Shown here: positions 1 to 9,449 of the stretch, piece after piece | How positions within the stretch are numbered: the stretch's first letter is position 1 | Layout of the letters: each line of letters begins with the position of its first letter | NCBI GenBank assembly: GCA_029244985.1 | Contig: JAQWQD010000067.1 | Location: 1 to 37,653, forward strand | DNA from: Gammaproteobacteria bacterium | GTDB lineage: Bacteria > Pseudomonadota > Gammaproteobacteria > Pseudomonadales > Pseudohongiellaceae | Length of the DNA: 37,653 bases | Direction: 5' to 3' | Made by a program: the position numbers and the translations under genes | The notes under the pieces: model-generated | Seen by the model: the letters and a program-made list of their open reading frames with translations, nothing else | Databases searched by the model: none | Told to the model about the DNA's origin: nothing

Positions 1-2900
1 AAATCATTTGGCAGATCCCCTTCGAAGCCATTACCAAGCTGATACCCGTAAGGGGTGTTAAATCTCCAGTAGCCATTGGTACTGCTTCCTGTACCAACAA
101 ACTCTCTGACACTTACTCCCGGTCTTCCAATGCTCGAATAATAGTAGCCCCAATGAATATCAAGTTGTGTTGGGTCTACAAAAGGAGGGATACCTTGGTA
201 ATTCTTACTATTAGTTGACCTAAGGTACATGGAACCTATTCCAAGGCCCTCTAAATTTCTGTCCTCCACAAGCGCCGTTAGTGTTCCATCCCCATCCTCC
301 AGCGTTACAATATTTTGCATTGCAGCATTCCAAGAGGTGAAATTTTTAGTCCACATAACGTCGCCTATTTGATAAGGCGAAAAAAAATGGCCGTTACGAT
401 TAGATGATGAGTCTTCGAGAAGATACCACTGCCTGGATTCGAATCCTGCCTCATCACCTCTGTGGCCATGGGTTACGATGTTAGAATTAGGCGTCTCAAC
501 GATCGATGCCCATTTTTTTGATGCCATCCAGAGTACGCCGTCGGGAGAAGTGTAACTAGCGTCATAGTTTACGAGATACTCTCCGGCAACCGTAAATTTA
601 AATGGTGTAACGCTTGAAGCAAAATAACCAAATCGATTCGCATCCCCAGAGTAGTTCTTAGTAACCCGTTCAGAAACTGAAGAGTTAGGAAAGTGTGACA
701 AAGAGATAGATACTTCGGCCGGTAATCCAGGCTGAGTAATCAATGATGAGGAAAAGCTGTCACCCACTTCGAAAGGTGTTCCCGGAAATACCCCCGTCTC
801 AATATCCAATAGCTCTGCCACATATACAGAATAGTTGCCGCTAATTTCATAGACCTCACCGTAAATGTCTTTAACATTCCCGACAAGTTCAATTTTGTAT
901 TCGCCATACTCATCTAAAACCAAATTAAATTCATCTGAATAGGTGGTTACTGCATAGTGGCTATCGGGAACATTGCTGTTTCTTGCGAGGTCCTCTCCAA
1001 TTGACGTGGTAGCTTTTTGCGCAAAGCCTCCCTTAATAGTGTGTGGTCCGATTTTGACTACAGAACCGCTTGGTGATTGTACGTTTGCAATCAGCTGTCC
1101 CGTAGGGAAACTTAACGGAATTTTTGGCGGATTAAGCCACTCCTTATTACTATAAGCGGTCAGTGGCACGAACGGCTCGATATTGTATTTATGGACCGAA
1201 CCATCCGCTCTCGTTGAAGGGGGCAATATTAATTTCTCTGCGTTGTAGACCCAACGGCTTGATATACCGAATTTGCTACTGTCAGATTTTGCCACCGTCC
1301 CCCGAGAGCCATTAGTAACTTCATTCATTAAAATAGCAGCGTAAAGCCGAAGTGGTTCTGTCTGACCGATATTAATTCGAGCAGCTCCATGAATATTTGT
1401 GAGATGAAAAGAAGGCTCCCCGTAAACATCTTCATAAAATAGTTGATCAGAAGTTAACCCAGAAAACCATGGGTTCATCGACCAGCCGCTACCGCTAAGC
1501 ACAAGCTGGTAGACACCGTTGGGTGCACTTGAAGGCACTTCATAGTTTAGAGTCCACGAAGCTCGTGCATGGCCATCGCCAACGAAGGTGTAATCGGAGA
1601 AATAAAAGTTACCGAGCTGAATACTCTCCCTCCAAACAGGCTCCGACCTTGCAATTGGCAATTCAGTAATCGTGAGGTCGCTTGAACTGTTTTCAGGGCC
1701 TGAGGTTTTCTGCTCACCATCCTCATTAAACAGCATCTCCAAATACGCGCTACCATCTTCTAATTGAGGTACAACTCCATAGTCAAGATTCCTTGAATAA
1801 ATATCAATAGTGCCAGATAACTCGCCAGCTCGACCTGGCTGCCACTCGTTAGTATCCAAAGTGCCAGTCAGCCATGCAACACCAGGGTCTTTGCCTCCCT
1901 TCAATCTCAACCCATTCATTGCATTCTGGCTACTTCCATTCAAACGCTGTCCCGTTGCTATTGCTAAGTCAGGATCAATTTGAGGAACATAAATCAGCGT
2001 AGAAGGCGCATTGCTGGTGAAGTCATTGTAAGCCTCGGCATGACGATCCTGACTTACTTGAATTGCTGAACCAGAAGGCGCAAAGAATTTTATTGAGAAA
2101 CTTCCATCCGTCTCTGATACGCCAGACTCTATCTGGCCAGTTTGCAGGTTGACTATACCGATCGACACTAAAGGCTCAGCCGCACCGGGCGCGCCTTCGA
2201 CGAACGATAGGTGAGAACCTTCAGAGTGACGGATCGAAATTAGGTCAGCCCTTGGCGGACTTGCACCAAATCGACTAGCTTCGCCTGGAGATACCGGCGC
2301 TATTTTGATATTAGAGACTGATTGTAGCCTAGCGTCCACTCCAACTGAGGCAAGATAATATTTATCTGTCCCGCTATTCGTAGAAACCTTAATTCGATAC
2401 CTGCCTGCTGGGAGCGTTTCATTAAACTCAATCTTTGTGGTGTTAAGCAGGCTGGTTCCTATCCCAGAAGAAACATGCTCATCTAAATTCATAAAATATA
2501 AATTACAGTTGCAACTTTCCGGAACCTCTACTGTTCCACTTAACGTCACAAGTTTTGTAAGATTTATCTTGAATACCGGTACATCTGAATTGTCCAGCCC
2601 ACAAATTCTCAAGGCACGATAGGTAACATTGTCTTCACTGACATAGCTCAGACTCGCACAGCTACCTTCCGTATATTGAATTCTTCCCTCACTGTTGGTT
2701 ACCAGGCTAATACCTGTGTCAACATAATCTGAAATCGTCGCGTTGGGCAAAACAGTCCCGTCAACACTGACCTCAATAGTCGCAGAAAGACCCGATTGCG
2801 CTAGGGCTGACAACAAGGCTAATACGTAAAACCTCAATGACTTTCTGAAAATGTTTATTAATGGACTTGCGAAACAGAAACCAATCTTGCTACCAATCAT
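1..2900 (-). CDS. Large secreted protein, C-terminus beyond the left edge
   Basis: The frame stays open for about 966 codons from an ATG at 2898-2900 to the window edge, so the C-terminus is missing. An AAGGA sits nine bases before the ATG. Residues 1-40 form a long signal peptide (basic FRKSLRF, then YVLALLSALAQSGLSA). The mature part is rich in Ser, Thr, Gly, Asn and aromatic residues in alternating patterns typical of beta-sandwich domains. Residues about 244-285 (VSIGIVNLQTG...SETDGSFSIKF) resemble a carboxypeptidase-regulatory-like fold. Residues 90-132 hold several cysteines, including CNC. I see no catalytic motif, calcium repeat or sorting signal in the visible part. A surface-exposed or secreted role is inferred from composition. 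It is the last visible gene of a minus-strand run, 122 bases after the SIMPL gene. Confidence 0.8.
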   Translation of the reverse strand, partial: MIGSKIGFCFASPLINIFRKSLRFYVLALLSALAQSGLSATIEVSVDGTVLPNATISDYVDTGISLVTNSEGRIQYTEGSCASLSYVSEDNVTYRALRICGLDNSDVPVFKINLTKLVTLSGTVEVPESCNCNLYFMNLDEHVSSGIGTSLLNTTKIEFNETLPAGRYRIKVSTNSGTDKYYLASVGVDARLQSVSNIKIAPVSPGEASRFGASPPRADLISIRHSEGSHLSFVEGAPGAAEPLVSIGIVNLQTGQIESGVSETDGSFSIKFFAPSGSAIQVSQDRHAEAYNDFTSNAPSTLIYVPQIDPDLAIATGQRLNGSSQNAMNGLRLKGGKDPGVAWLTGTLDTNEWQPGRAGELSGTIDIYSRNLDYGVVPQLEDGSAYLEMLFNEDGEQKTSGPENSSSDLTITELPIARSEPVWRESIQLGNFYFSDYTFVGDGHARASWTLNYEVPSSAPNGVYQLVLSGSGWSMNPWFSGLTSDQLFYEDVYGEPSFHLTNIHGAARINIGQTEPLRLYAAILMNEVTNGSRGTVAKSDSSKFGISSRWVYNAEKLILPPSTRADGSVHKYNIEPFVPLTAYSNKEWLNPPKIPLSFPTGQLIANVQSPSGSVVKIGPHTIKGGFAQKATTSIGEDLARNSNVPDSHYAVTTYSDEFNLVLDEYGEYKIELVGNVKDIYGEVYEISGNYSVYVAELLDIETGVFPGTPFEVGDSFSSSLITQPGLPAEVSISLSHFPNSSVSERVTKNYSGDANRFGYFASSVTPFKFTVAGEYLVNYDASYTSPDGVLWMASKKWASIVETPNSNIVTHGHRGDEAGFESRQWYLLEDSSSNRNGHFFSPYQIGDVMWTKNFTSWNAAMQNIVTLEDGDGTLTALVEDRNLEGLGIGSMYLRSTNSKNYQGIPPFVDPTQLDIHWGYYYSSIGRPGVSVREFVGTGSSTNGYWRFNTPYGYQLGNGFEGDLPND

Positions 2901-3022
2901 ACTGCCAATTCCTTATGAATGAATTCGTGATTATCTTATTAATCAATTTGTAGCCGCAAAATTACATTGCTATCTGAACAAATTATCCCATGCGTATCTC
3001 ATGGAACAATTGTGGCGCCCGG

Positions 3023-3772
3023 TTAAGGCGACAATAAAGCTTTAGCAGATATACTTAATGAAACTTCACTCTGCCCCGGGACCGCTGTGGGCGACTCGAA
3101 CGGGATGTCAGCTTGGGACGCTTCCATCATCATTTCCATTCTCGGCTGGAAAAAACCTGTATTTCTATCACCGTTAATTGTTACTTCTACAAGGCTCGCA
3201 GAGCTTTTATTCAATAATTTAGCGGCTTCATTTGCCTTACTTTCCAGTTTTTCTAACGCGATTGACAATAATGAGTCTGAATTTTGTTCAAAGGCCTCTT
3301 CGGACAGGCTGTAATTGAGTCTATTTATCTCCATACCACTAGACTGCAACTCCCCTACAGCCTCCAATAATTTCTCACTGTCTCTGCTACTCAGTTGCAG
3401 ACTCTGCTGCGCCCGCCATATCGGGTTTTCTATATCATTCCGTGAAGGCCTACCTGGCTGAATGATATAGACATAATACTGCCCTGTTGAATTTTGAAGT
3501 TCTGGAATGGCTTCTACTAGCTCCAGGGCATCTGCTATTTTTGTGTTCACATCATTTTGTAAAGATATTTTTTCTCTGCCTTGGACCGAATATGCCAGTG
3601 ACGCATTTAAAGTGTCTTGTTCAACACTTATTTGCTCGGTTGCACTCAGATTTAACAACAATTGACCCGACTCAAGTTGAGTCAAATCAAAAGAACTTTG
3701 TGAAAAACCAGAAGGCGAAATTATAATTGATAAAAATCCAAAGACGAGGACATAACTTTTAATGATCTTCAT
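3023..3772 (-). CDS. Periplasmic SIMPL-domain (DUF541, YggE-like) protein
   Basis: The 249-residue product starts with a clear Sec signal peptide (MKIIKSYVLVFGFLSIII... ending near GFSQS). The rest matches the SIMPL/DUF541 pattern: a first strand LLNLSATEQISVEQD, a long helix with NDVNTKIADALELVEAI, the strand QYYVYIIQPG, a second helix (residues about 165-190, ALEKLESKANEAAKLL) and a final strand VSLSISAKALL. E. coli YggE is the best known relative and is linked to oxidative stress, but the biochemical function of the family is unknown. It lies 90 bases downstream of the metallo-beta-lactamase-like gene on the same strand, so co-transcription is possible but not shown. Family assignment is fairly secure; the role is not. 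Confidence 0.75.
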   Translation of the reverse strand: MKIIKSYVLVFGFLSIIISPSGFSQSSFDLTQLESGQLLLNLSATEQISVEQDTLNASLAYSVQGREKISLQNDVNTKIADALELVEAIPELQNSTGQYYVYIIQPGRPSRNDIENPIWRAQQSLQLSSRDSEKLLEAVGELQSSGMEINRLNYSLSEEAFEQNSDSLLSIALEKLESKANEAAKLLNKSSASLVEVTINGDRNTGFFQPRMEMMMEASQADIPFESPTAVPGQSEVSLSISAKALLSP

Positions 3773-3862
3773 AAAAACCTTATAGAATAGATTGGTACCT
3801 CATTGAAAATACTACTATTTATCGCTAGAAATCGCACTTTAAAAGATCTGCATAAGCACCAA

Positions 3863-4762
3863 TTATTGGCTCTCAGCCGCTGCATCTCTTTCTTGAGACG
3901 CAAGAACATCCAAAAATAAAGTCTCTACAGCCTCGATTTCTGCCCTATAACCCTCTGGGTCGATATAGGGATTTGGCGATTGACCTAGGCGTTCATATTT
4001 ATCGGCCATGTTGTACATTGCGGGATGTGATGCTAAGGGAATATCAACCGAAAGTGAACTAAGAACAGAAAAGCCTTTCTTGTACTGATCCACAATAGCT
4101 GGATTCGAGGTGTTGTTTACAAACTGAAATCCAGGATTACTTCCCATACTACCCACAATCACAACGTTATAAGTTTCATCCCCTTCTTCGACGGTCATCG
4201 TCCATGTCGTGCAACCTGGTGTGTGGCCTGGAGTTAGCCGCGCAACTAGTGTTGATCCACCAAGCATCACTTCGTCGCCATCCTCAAGAATACGGTCAAC
4301 GGGATGCGGCTTACCACCGGGCTGAATGCGCAGCAGACCAGGAATATCCTCAGCCATAGCCATTACAGATGCTCCGGTCATTTCTTTGACCAGTGCATCT
4401 CCTTGCATATGATCACCATGCGCATGACTACCAAGAATGATTTCAATATCTTCAAAGTTGAATCCTAAATCCTCTACCGAAGCACGCAGTGTTTCGACAC
4501 TATCTTCCCAATTCGTATTGATCAGAATGTGACCTTCAGGTGTCGCAATGAGAAAGGATGCCAGACTCTCTGAGCCAACGTAATAAAGGTTACCCGCAAT
4601 TTGATGTGGTGGAAATTGCGCTCGCTGCTGTTCTGCGGATCCTACGTTACGACTAAACATCTCTCGCTGACGTTCGAGTATCGATGTCTGAGCGTTGACC
4701 TCCTGCAGAAACGTCACCAGGCTGCAACCAAAGCAAAATAGGGCTATTTTTTTTAATCGCAT
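3863..4762 (-). CDS. Subclass B3-like metallo-beta-lactamase-fold hydrolase, secreted
   Basis: The 299-residue protein has a signal peptide ending near NAQT (residues 1-25). It carries the complete two-zinc site of the fold in B3 arrangement: HAHGDH at 113-118, GHTPGCTTW with His180, and ASHPAMYNM with His246. A serine (Ser205, VGSMGS) stands where B1 enzymes have the zinc-binding cysteine, as in B3 enzymes. Length and periplasmic export also fit B3 lactamases. Many environmental B3-like proteins hydrolyse other substrates or are only weak beta-lactamases, so resistance cannot be inferred. It is divergent from xseA across 182 bases. A lactonase or other hydrolase is the main alternative. Confidence 0.8.
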   Translation of the reverse strand: MRLKKIALFCFGCSLVTFLQEVNAQTSILERQREMFSRNVGSAEQQRAQFPPHQIAGNLYYVGSESLASFLIATPEGHILINTNWEDSVETLRASVEDLGFNFEDIEIILGSHAHGDHMQGDALVKEMTGASVMAMAEDIPGLLRIQPGGKPHPVDRILEDGDEVMLGGSTLVARLTPGHTPGCTTWTMTVEEGDETYNVVIVGSMGSNPGFQFVNNTSNPAIVDQYKKGFSVLSSLSVDIPLASHPAMYNMADKYERLGQSPNPYIDPEGYRAEIEAVETLFLDVLASQERDAAAESQ

Positions 4763-4944
4763 TATTTACACACTCGCTTTTTAGTATTTATATTTATGTT
4801 CAGAAGATACTATAGATATCAGTTATCAAAAACATTAATTCAAGACCTATTCTTATCACGACTTCAAGAGTCTTCCGTCAGGCTCCTGGCAATATATGAG
4901 CAGGTTCAAGGACCCGAAAGAGCTTCATAGGGCAGTATTTCTTC

Positions 4945-6330
4945 ATGACATTTTATAACGTGGACTTATCTAACCAAAATTCAGAACAGAAAGTCCCCAC
5001 ACTATCTGTTAGTAGCCTTAACAGAATGGCAAAAGGCTTACTTGAGAGTAATTTTCCTGCGATCGTTGTCGAAGGTGAAGTATCTAATTTGGCAACCCCC
5101 GCCTCTGGTCACTGGTACCTCACTCTCAAAGATAAAAACTCTCAAATACGCTGCGCAATGTTCGCTGGCCGAAATCGTTCCGTAAAATTTAGGCCCCAAA
5201 ATGGTAACCAGGTAATTATCCGCGGCAAACTGAGCATCTATGAAGGGCGTGGCGACTACCAACTAATCGCTGACTCCATGGAAGAAGAAGGTGATGGCGC
5301 TCTCCGTCGCGCATTTGAAAAACTAAAGGAAAAATTACAAAACGAAGGCCTATTTAATATCGAACACAAGCAAGAAGTTTTTTCCTGTTTTGAACATGTA
5401 GGCGTAGTTACCTCAGCCACTGGGGCCGCCATCCAAGACATATTATCAGTTTTCGATCGACGCTTCCCCGCCACTAAAATCACGCTATTCCCCACCACGG
5501 TACAAGGACTAGCTGCACCAGATGAAATCGTTAACGCCATTCAGCTGGCTAATAAACTGCAAGCAAAAATAGGAGTGCAAGCTTTAATAGTTGGCCGAGG
5601 AGGTGGCTCTCTGGAGGACTTACAGGCCTTTAACGAAGAGTCTGTAGCTCGTGCAATTTTTTCTAGCACAATACCAATTGTGAGCGCCGTAGGTCACGAA
5701 GTAGATTTTACTATCGCAGATTTTACTGCAGACTTGAGAGCTCCTACTCCATCCGCTGCCGCGGAACTAATGAGCCCTGATCAGCAAGATTACTTTAACA
5801 GCTTAACTGCCTATAGGTCTGACCTCTACCAAAAGCTGAACAAAACCCTAAGCCAGGCAAAAAATCAAATTCAATCGCTTACCAGGCAATTAAAACGCCC
5901 TGACCGACGCTTGCAAGAACACGCACAGAATCTTGATCGTCTAGAGAACCAGATGCAACTCGCCACTAAAAACAAGATCATTTTGAAACAAAATGAGCTT
6001 AAAAGAATACATCAAGGCATGATGAACAATTCACCCAGCAGCCTAATAAAACAGCGCTTAGCTTTGGTGGAAAGTTTGAAAAAAGAAATCTCTCTTTTAA
6101 TTAAAAGTTCGATTCAGAAAACTAAATCTCAGATTGTGGGGTTAAGTCGCAGCCTATCTGCAGTTAGCCCTCTCGATACTTTAGCTAGGGGTTATAGCAT
6201 AACCTATGACGACAGCGGCAAGGTAATTGACACAGCAAACAGTGTAAAGCCAGGAAGCCGAATTATTTCACATCTGCATAAGGGTAGAATTAAGTCGAGT
6301 GTGGAATCGATACTGCCTGATGACAAATAG
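4945..6330 (+). CDS. xseA: Exodeoxyribonuclease VII large subunit
   Basis: The 461-residue protein is full length for XseA. It has an N-terminal OB-fold (residues about 17-110, with VVEGEVSNLATPASGHWYLTL), a catalytic region with VVTSATGAAIQD (154-165), GRGGGSLEDL (217-226) and GHEVDFTIADF (250-260), and a long helical coiled-coil section (about 280-400) before a C-terminal segment with ARGYSITYDD. With the small subunit XseB it degrades single-stranded DNA from both ends in the cytoplasm. XseB is not encoded in this window. The ATG at 4945 has no strong ribosome binding site, but the next ATG lies inside the OB-fold. The gene stands alone on its strand, with a 384-396 base gap after it. Confidence 0.97.
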   Translation: MTFYNVDLSNQNSEQKVPTLSVSSLNRMAKGLLESNFPAIVVEGEVSNLATPASGHWYLTLKDKNSQIRCAMFAGRNRSVKFRPQNGNQVIIRGKLSIYEGRGDYQLIADSMEEEGDGALRRAFEKLKEKLQNEGLFNIEHKQEVFSCFEHVGVVTSATGAAIQDILSVFDRRFPATKITLFPTTVQGLAAPDEIVNAIQLANKLQAKIGVQALIVGRGGGSLEDLQAFNEESVARAIFSSTIPIVSAVGHEVDFTIADFTADLRAPTPSAAAELMSPDQQDYFNSLTAYRSDLYQKLNKTLSQAKNQIQSLTRQLKRPDRRLQEHAQNLDRLENQMQLATKNKIILKQNELKRIHQGMMNNSPSSLIKQRLALVESLKKEISLLIKSSIQKTKSQIVGLSRSLSAVSPLDTLARGYSITYDDSGKVIDTANSVKPGSRIISHLHKGRIKSSVESILPDDK

Positions 6331-6726
6331 GAATCCCGCTTACAGTTAAAAATTAACTCTAAGGATGTTAAAATTGAATTGTTCTACCTCTAATAAACTG
6401 AAGCTTTATTAATAGCAACTGTCGAATTTATCCCTAAAATAGCTAAGTCCATTAGAGGGAGTACTCTAAAGATTGGTAGCACCCGCTTGCGTTAAGTTAT
6501 CGATAAAACCTGCTTCTATCAGAATCAAAGCTTATACATTGGCCATACCATAAGATTGAATACCGCCTAGGACTTTACCCCACAAACTCTTCTAAAAGGC
6601 ATTTTGTGAGCAGATCCACTTAGAAGGGCTGGCCTGCCTCCAGATACCTTTGTATAGTATGGACCTTAGGAGCTGGATGTCTTCAAGTAGCAGGAAATTG
6701 CAGTAAAAATAAAAGTGAGTTTTTCA
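6331..6726. other. Intergenic gap with no supported gene
   Basis: About 390 bases separate xseA from the DsbA-like gene. I find no open frame with a ribosome binding site, no tRNA and no strong terminator hairpin. A TATAGT near 6651 could be a -10 box for the downstream gene, but no matching -35 element is evident. Confidence 0.4.
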
Positions 6727-7434
6727 ATGAGCAAACGTGAACAACAACAAAAAATAAAAGAGCAAAAGCAACTGGCAGCCATGCAGCGCGACAGGACCAA
6801 GCGCCTAGCACTTAAGGTTACTGTATTTGGTGTAGCACCTTTATTCCTTGCCTTTGTTCTCTATACACTATTTAACCAGGGCCCCACCTACTCACCTGTC
6901 GAAATAGCTGAATCTGACCATATAAGAGGCACTACTAGCAATCCTGTTAGCATTGTTGTCTACGCAGATTTTCAGTGCCCAGCGTGTGCCACCGAACATC
7001 AAACTATGATGCAGGCATGGCCGAGAATTAGTGACAGAGCTCATTTGATTTTTCGTCATTTCCCCGTAACCAGCACACATCCGCATGCGTGGACCGCATC
7101 CCTTTATGCTGAAGCCGCGGGTAATCAAGGCCTTTTCTGGGAAATGCACGATTACCTATTTGCCACTCAGAATGTCTGGTTCGGCATGTCTAGCGTAGAG
7201 TCTGAATTCGATGGCTACGCTGAAGAACTCAATATCGATGTAGAGCAGCTCCATGCCGACATGGAGACCGATGAGGTTGTGGCGAAAGTGCGCAATGACT
7301 TACGTGGTGGCACCTCTGCAGGAGTGAGGGCTACACCTACTGTGTTCATAAATGGGCGACAAATCTTAAATCCTAGTCGCGCTAGAATTATTGCACGAGT
7401 TAATGAAGAAGTTAGAGAATCAGATGGCGGTTAA
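6727..7434 (+). CDS. Membrane-anchored DsbA-family thiol oxidoreductase
   Basis: Numbered from ATG 6727, a very basic, glutamine-rich cytoplasmic segment (1-27) precedes one membrane helix (about 28-49). A periplasmic thioredoxin-like domain follows, with CPAC at Cys84-Cys87, the inserted helical region and the cis-proline motif ATPTVFING. This matches the DsbA-like Thioredoxin_4 group (BdbD-like), which oxidises or rearranges disulfides in exported proteins. The frame also opens at GTG 6715, but the GTGAG just before 6727 makes the ATG a better start. The partner protein and redox direction cannot be told. It converges with the amidotransferase gene 14 bases downstream. Confidence 0.85.
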   Translation: MSKREQQQKIKEQKQLAAMQRDRTKRLALKVTVFGVAPLFLAFVLYTLFNQGPTYSPVEIAESDHIRGTTSNPVSIVVYADFQCPACATEHQTMMQAWPRISDRAHLIFRHFPVTSTHPHAWTASLYAEAAGNQGLFWEMHDYLFATQNVWFGMSSVESEFDGYAEELNIDVEQLHADMETDEVVAKVRNDLRGGTSAGVRATPTVFINGRQILNPSRARIIARVNEEVRESDGG

Positions 7435-7448
7435 GAGCTAAGTTACTT

Positions 7449-8165
7449 TCAAGAAAGTGATAAGCGGCAAAATCTCTGAAGCAAGCTCACGCTGTGCGGA
7501 GTTGCCTGTACTAGATTTAGCAAAATTTCTGCGTCTAAACCTTCGCTCGCAATCGCTTCGCTTCTCTCCCGGATATATTCCTTTATGATCTCTGCACTAA
7601 ACTCTGGATGAAATTGAATCCCCCAGGTACATTTACCCAATCGATAAGCTTGGTTAGGTTCAAATGCATTCGAAGCCAGTCTCACCGCATTCACCGGCAA
7701 ACCTTTTACTGACTGCTGATGAGATACTTGAACAAAGAAGTCACCTGGCAATTCCTTGAACAGGAAATCTTCTTTGGCAGCCGCAGTAAGCTGAACCGGC
7801 ACGCTGCCTATTTCTCGTCCTTTAGCATGGAAGTCAACTTCACCTTGAAACGCCCAAGCAATTAATTGATGACCATAACAAACACCGAGTATAGGAATCT
7901 CTAGTTCATGCGCCGTTCGTAAATAGTCAGCCCCAACAAAATTCCAACTTGCCTCATCAGTTACATAGGCAGGAGAACCTGTAATAATAATGCCTGCTAC
8001 GGTATTGAATTCATCCAGTAGCTCACCCTTGTGCAGGGATCTAACGATAAACTCAGCAGGTGTCCTGCCAGATTCTTTAATAAACCAGTCTTCAAAATCC
8101 TCTCCCTGATCCAACAGACTATTCACCGTGTTGCCGGTTTTGAGTATTAAAATACGTTTATTCAT
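7449..8165 (-). CDS. Class I glutamine amidotransferase (GATase1) protein
   Basis: The 238-residue stand-alone glutaminase-type domain has the nucleophile elbow GVCYGHQ (Cys96) and the His-Glu pair in WGIQFHPEFS, so the Cys-His-Glu triad is complete. An oxyanion-type segment, IITGSPAYV, precedes it. It resembles the amidotransferase domain of GMP synthase (COG0518, YfeJ-like) but has no synthetase domain, so its ammonia acceptor is unknown. Some relatives hydrolyse gamma-glutamyl compounds. The gene is isolated: it converges with the DsbA-like gene and lies 295 bases downstream of the dehydratase gene, on the same strand. Confidence 0.85.
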   Translation of the reverse strand: MNKRILILKTGNTVNSLLDQGEDFEDWFIKESGRTPAEFIVRSLHKGELLDEFNTVAGIIITGSPAYVTDEASWNFVGADYLRTAHELEIPILGVCYGHQLIAWAFQGEVDFHAKGREIGSVPVQLTAAAKEDFLFKELPGDFFVQVSHQQSVKGLPVNAVRLASNAFEPNQAYRLGKCTWGIQFHPEFSAEIIKEYIRERSEAIASEGLDAEILLNLVQATPHSVSLLQRFCRLSLS

Positions 8166-8460
8166 AGATTTATAAACCAGCTAGAAGCTCATTTGACTCT
8201 TCAAAGCCATTAGCTTCTGCATAAATAATAACTTAACTTATGAAACTGAGTTCTATATGACTGCATGCAGAAACGCTTTGCACTCTTTCGCAAAATAAAA
8301 TATTACGACTTATTTAGATTCAGTTACAGAAATCCAAAAGGATTCCCAGCCCAGAGGGTCAATACACCGGTCAAGTATTTGAACACTGATAGCAAATTTC
8401 CACAGCGAACCCCAAGATTAAAAACGCTAAGGGTTCAAAATGTTAGTCCTATCCTAATTT

Positions 8461-9447
8461 TTATGCTGGGGAAGGATACTTTTCTAAGCACTCAACTAAG
8501 GTCGCATTATCGATATTTCCTCCGGACAAAACTATAGCAACAGTTTTGCCCTTTATGTTCAATTTATTACTAAGTAATGCAGCAAGCGCTACTGACCCGC
8601 CAGGCTCGACGACTAATTTGAGGTTTCGAAAAGCATAGGCAACCGCCATGGCTATCTCGTCTTCCGTTACAACCAAATAATCGTCTACGTTTTGACAGTT
8701 AATCGACCAGGTCATTTCTCCTGGTGATGTCGCCATTAGCGCATCGCACATTGTCTTAGCCCGACCGCTAACTTTTACTCTCTTCCCCGCTTGCTTAGAA
8801 AGATAATGATCGTCAAAATTTTCCTGCTCGACACCATACACCGTGGCCTTGGGAATTATTGATTTCACCGCTGTTGAAGTGCCAGCCAACAATCCGCCAC
8901 CACCACAAGGGGTCAAGACCACATCGGGTAACAAGGATTGCTCCGCAAGCTGATCCACGATTTCGAGGCCAACTGTGCCTTGTCCGGCCATGATCTCGTA
9001 ATCATCAAATGCAGGGACTAGTGTAGCCCCAGTAGTTCGAGCAATTTCGCCAGCAATTTCTTCTCGAGATTCAGTGGCCCGCTGATATTCGCGCACACTT
9101 GCACCTAGACGTTGAGTACCTTCAAGTTTTATTTTTGGCGCGTCACTGGGCATTACAATCGTAGCCCTTATATTCAATAGCTTTGCCGCCAATGCGATGC
9201 CCTGAGCATGATTACCTGAAGAAAATGCAACAACGCCTAATTGCCGCTCTTCATTTGATAACTGACTTAGGCGGTTATAGGCTCCTCTAAATTTAAAAGC
9301 ACCGATATGCTGCAAACATTCAGGCTTAATAAATACACGTGCTTTCAGTTTTTCATCAAGAAAGGTATTGCTAATTAACGGTGTCGTGATCGCAACATTT
9401 TTTAATCGTGCTGCCGCAGCTCTAATAGAGTTAATAGTTACAGTCAT
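8461..9447 (-). CDS. Threonine/serine dehydratase-like PLP enzyme
   Basis: The 328-residue fold-type II PLP enzyme has the Schiff-base lysine in GAFKFRGAYNRL (Lys52), the substrate loop SSGNHAQG, the phosphate-binding glycines CGGGGLLAG and a late SGGNID motif. There is no C-terminal ACT regulatory domain, so it matches the short catabolic threonine dehydratase, serine racemase and hydroxyaspartate ammonia-lyase group rather than biosynthetic IlvA. The reaction is presumably deamination of threonine or serine to a 2-oxo acid, but substrate and racemase activity cannot be told apart by motif. The start lies two bases from the der stop codon, suggesting co-transcription with der. Confidence 0.85.
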   Translation of the reverse strand: MTVTINSIRAAAARLKNVAITTPLISNTFLDEKLKARVFIKPECLQHIGAFKFRGAYNRLSQLSNEERQLGVVAFSSGNHAQGIALAAKLLNIRATIVMPSDAPKIKLEGTQRLGASVREYQRATESREEIAGEIARTTGATLVPAFDDYEIMAGQGTVGLEIVDQLAEQSLLPDVVLTPCGGGGLLAGTSTAVKSIIPKATVYGVEQENFDDHYLSKQAGKRVKVSGRAKTMCDALMATSPGEMTWSINCQNVDDYLVVTEDEIAMAVAYAFRNLKLVVEPGGSVALAALLSNKLNIKGKTVAIVLSGGNIDNATLVECLEKYPSPA

Positions 9448-9449
9448 AG

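Noticed and set aside
7436..7462. Bidirectional terminator between the DsbA-like gene and the amidotransferase gene
   Set aside because: ACTTTC-AA-GAAAGT is a perfect inverted repeat but has a two-base loop, low GC and no T run, so it would not fold as a normal terminator.
8265..8537. A 90-codon plus-strand frame downstream of the dehydratase gene
   Set aside because: It overlaps the end of a well-supported gene on the other strand, is very basic and shows no family features. The gap 8166-8460 otherwise holds nothing I can support.
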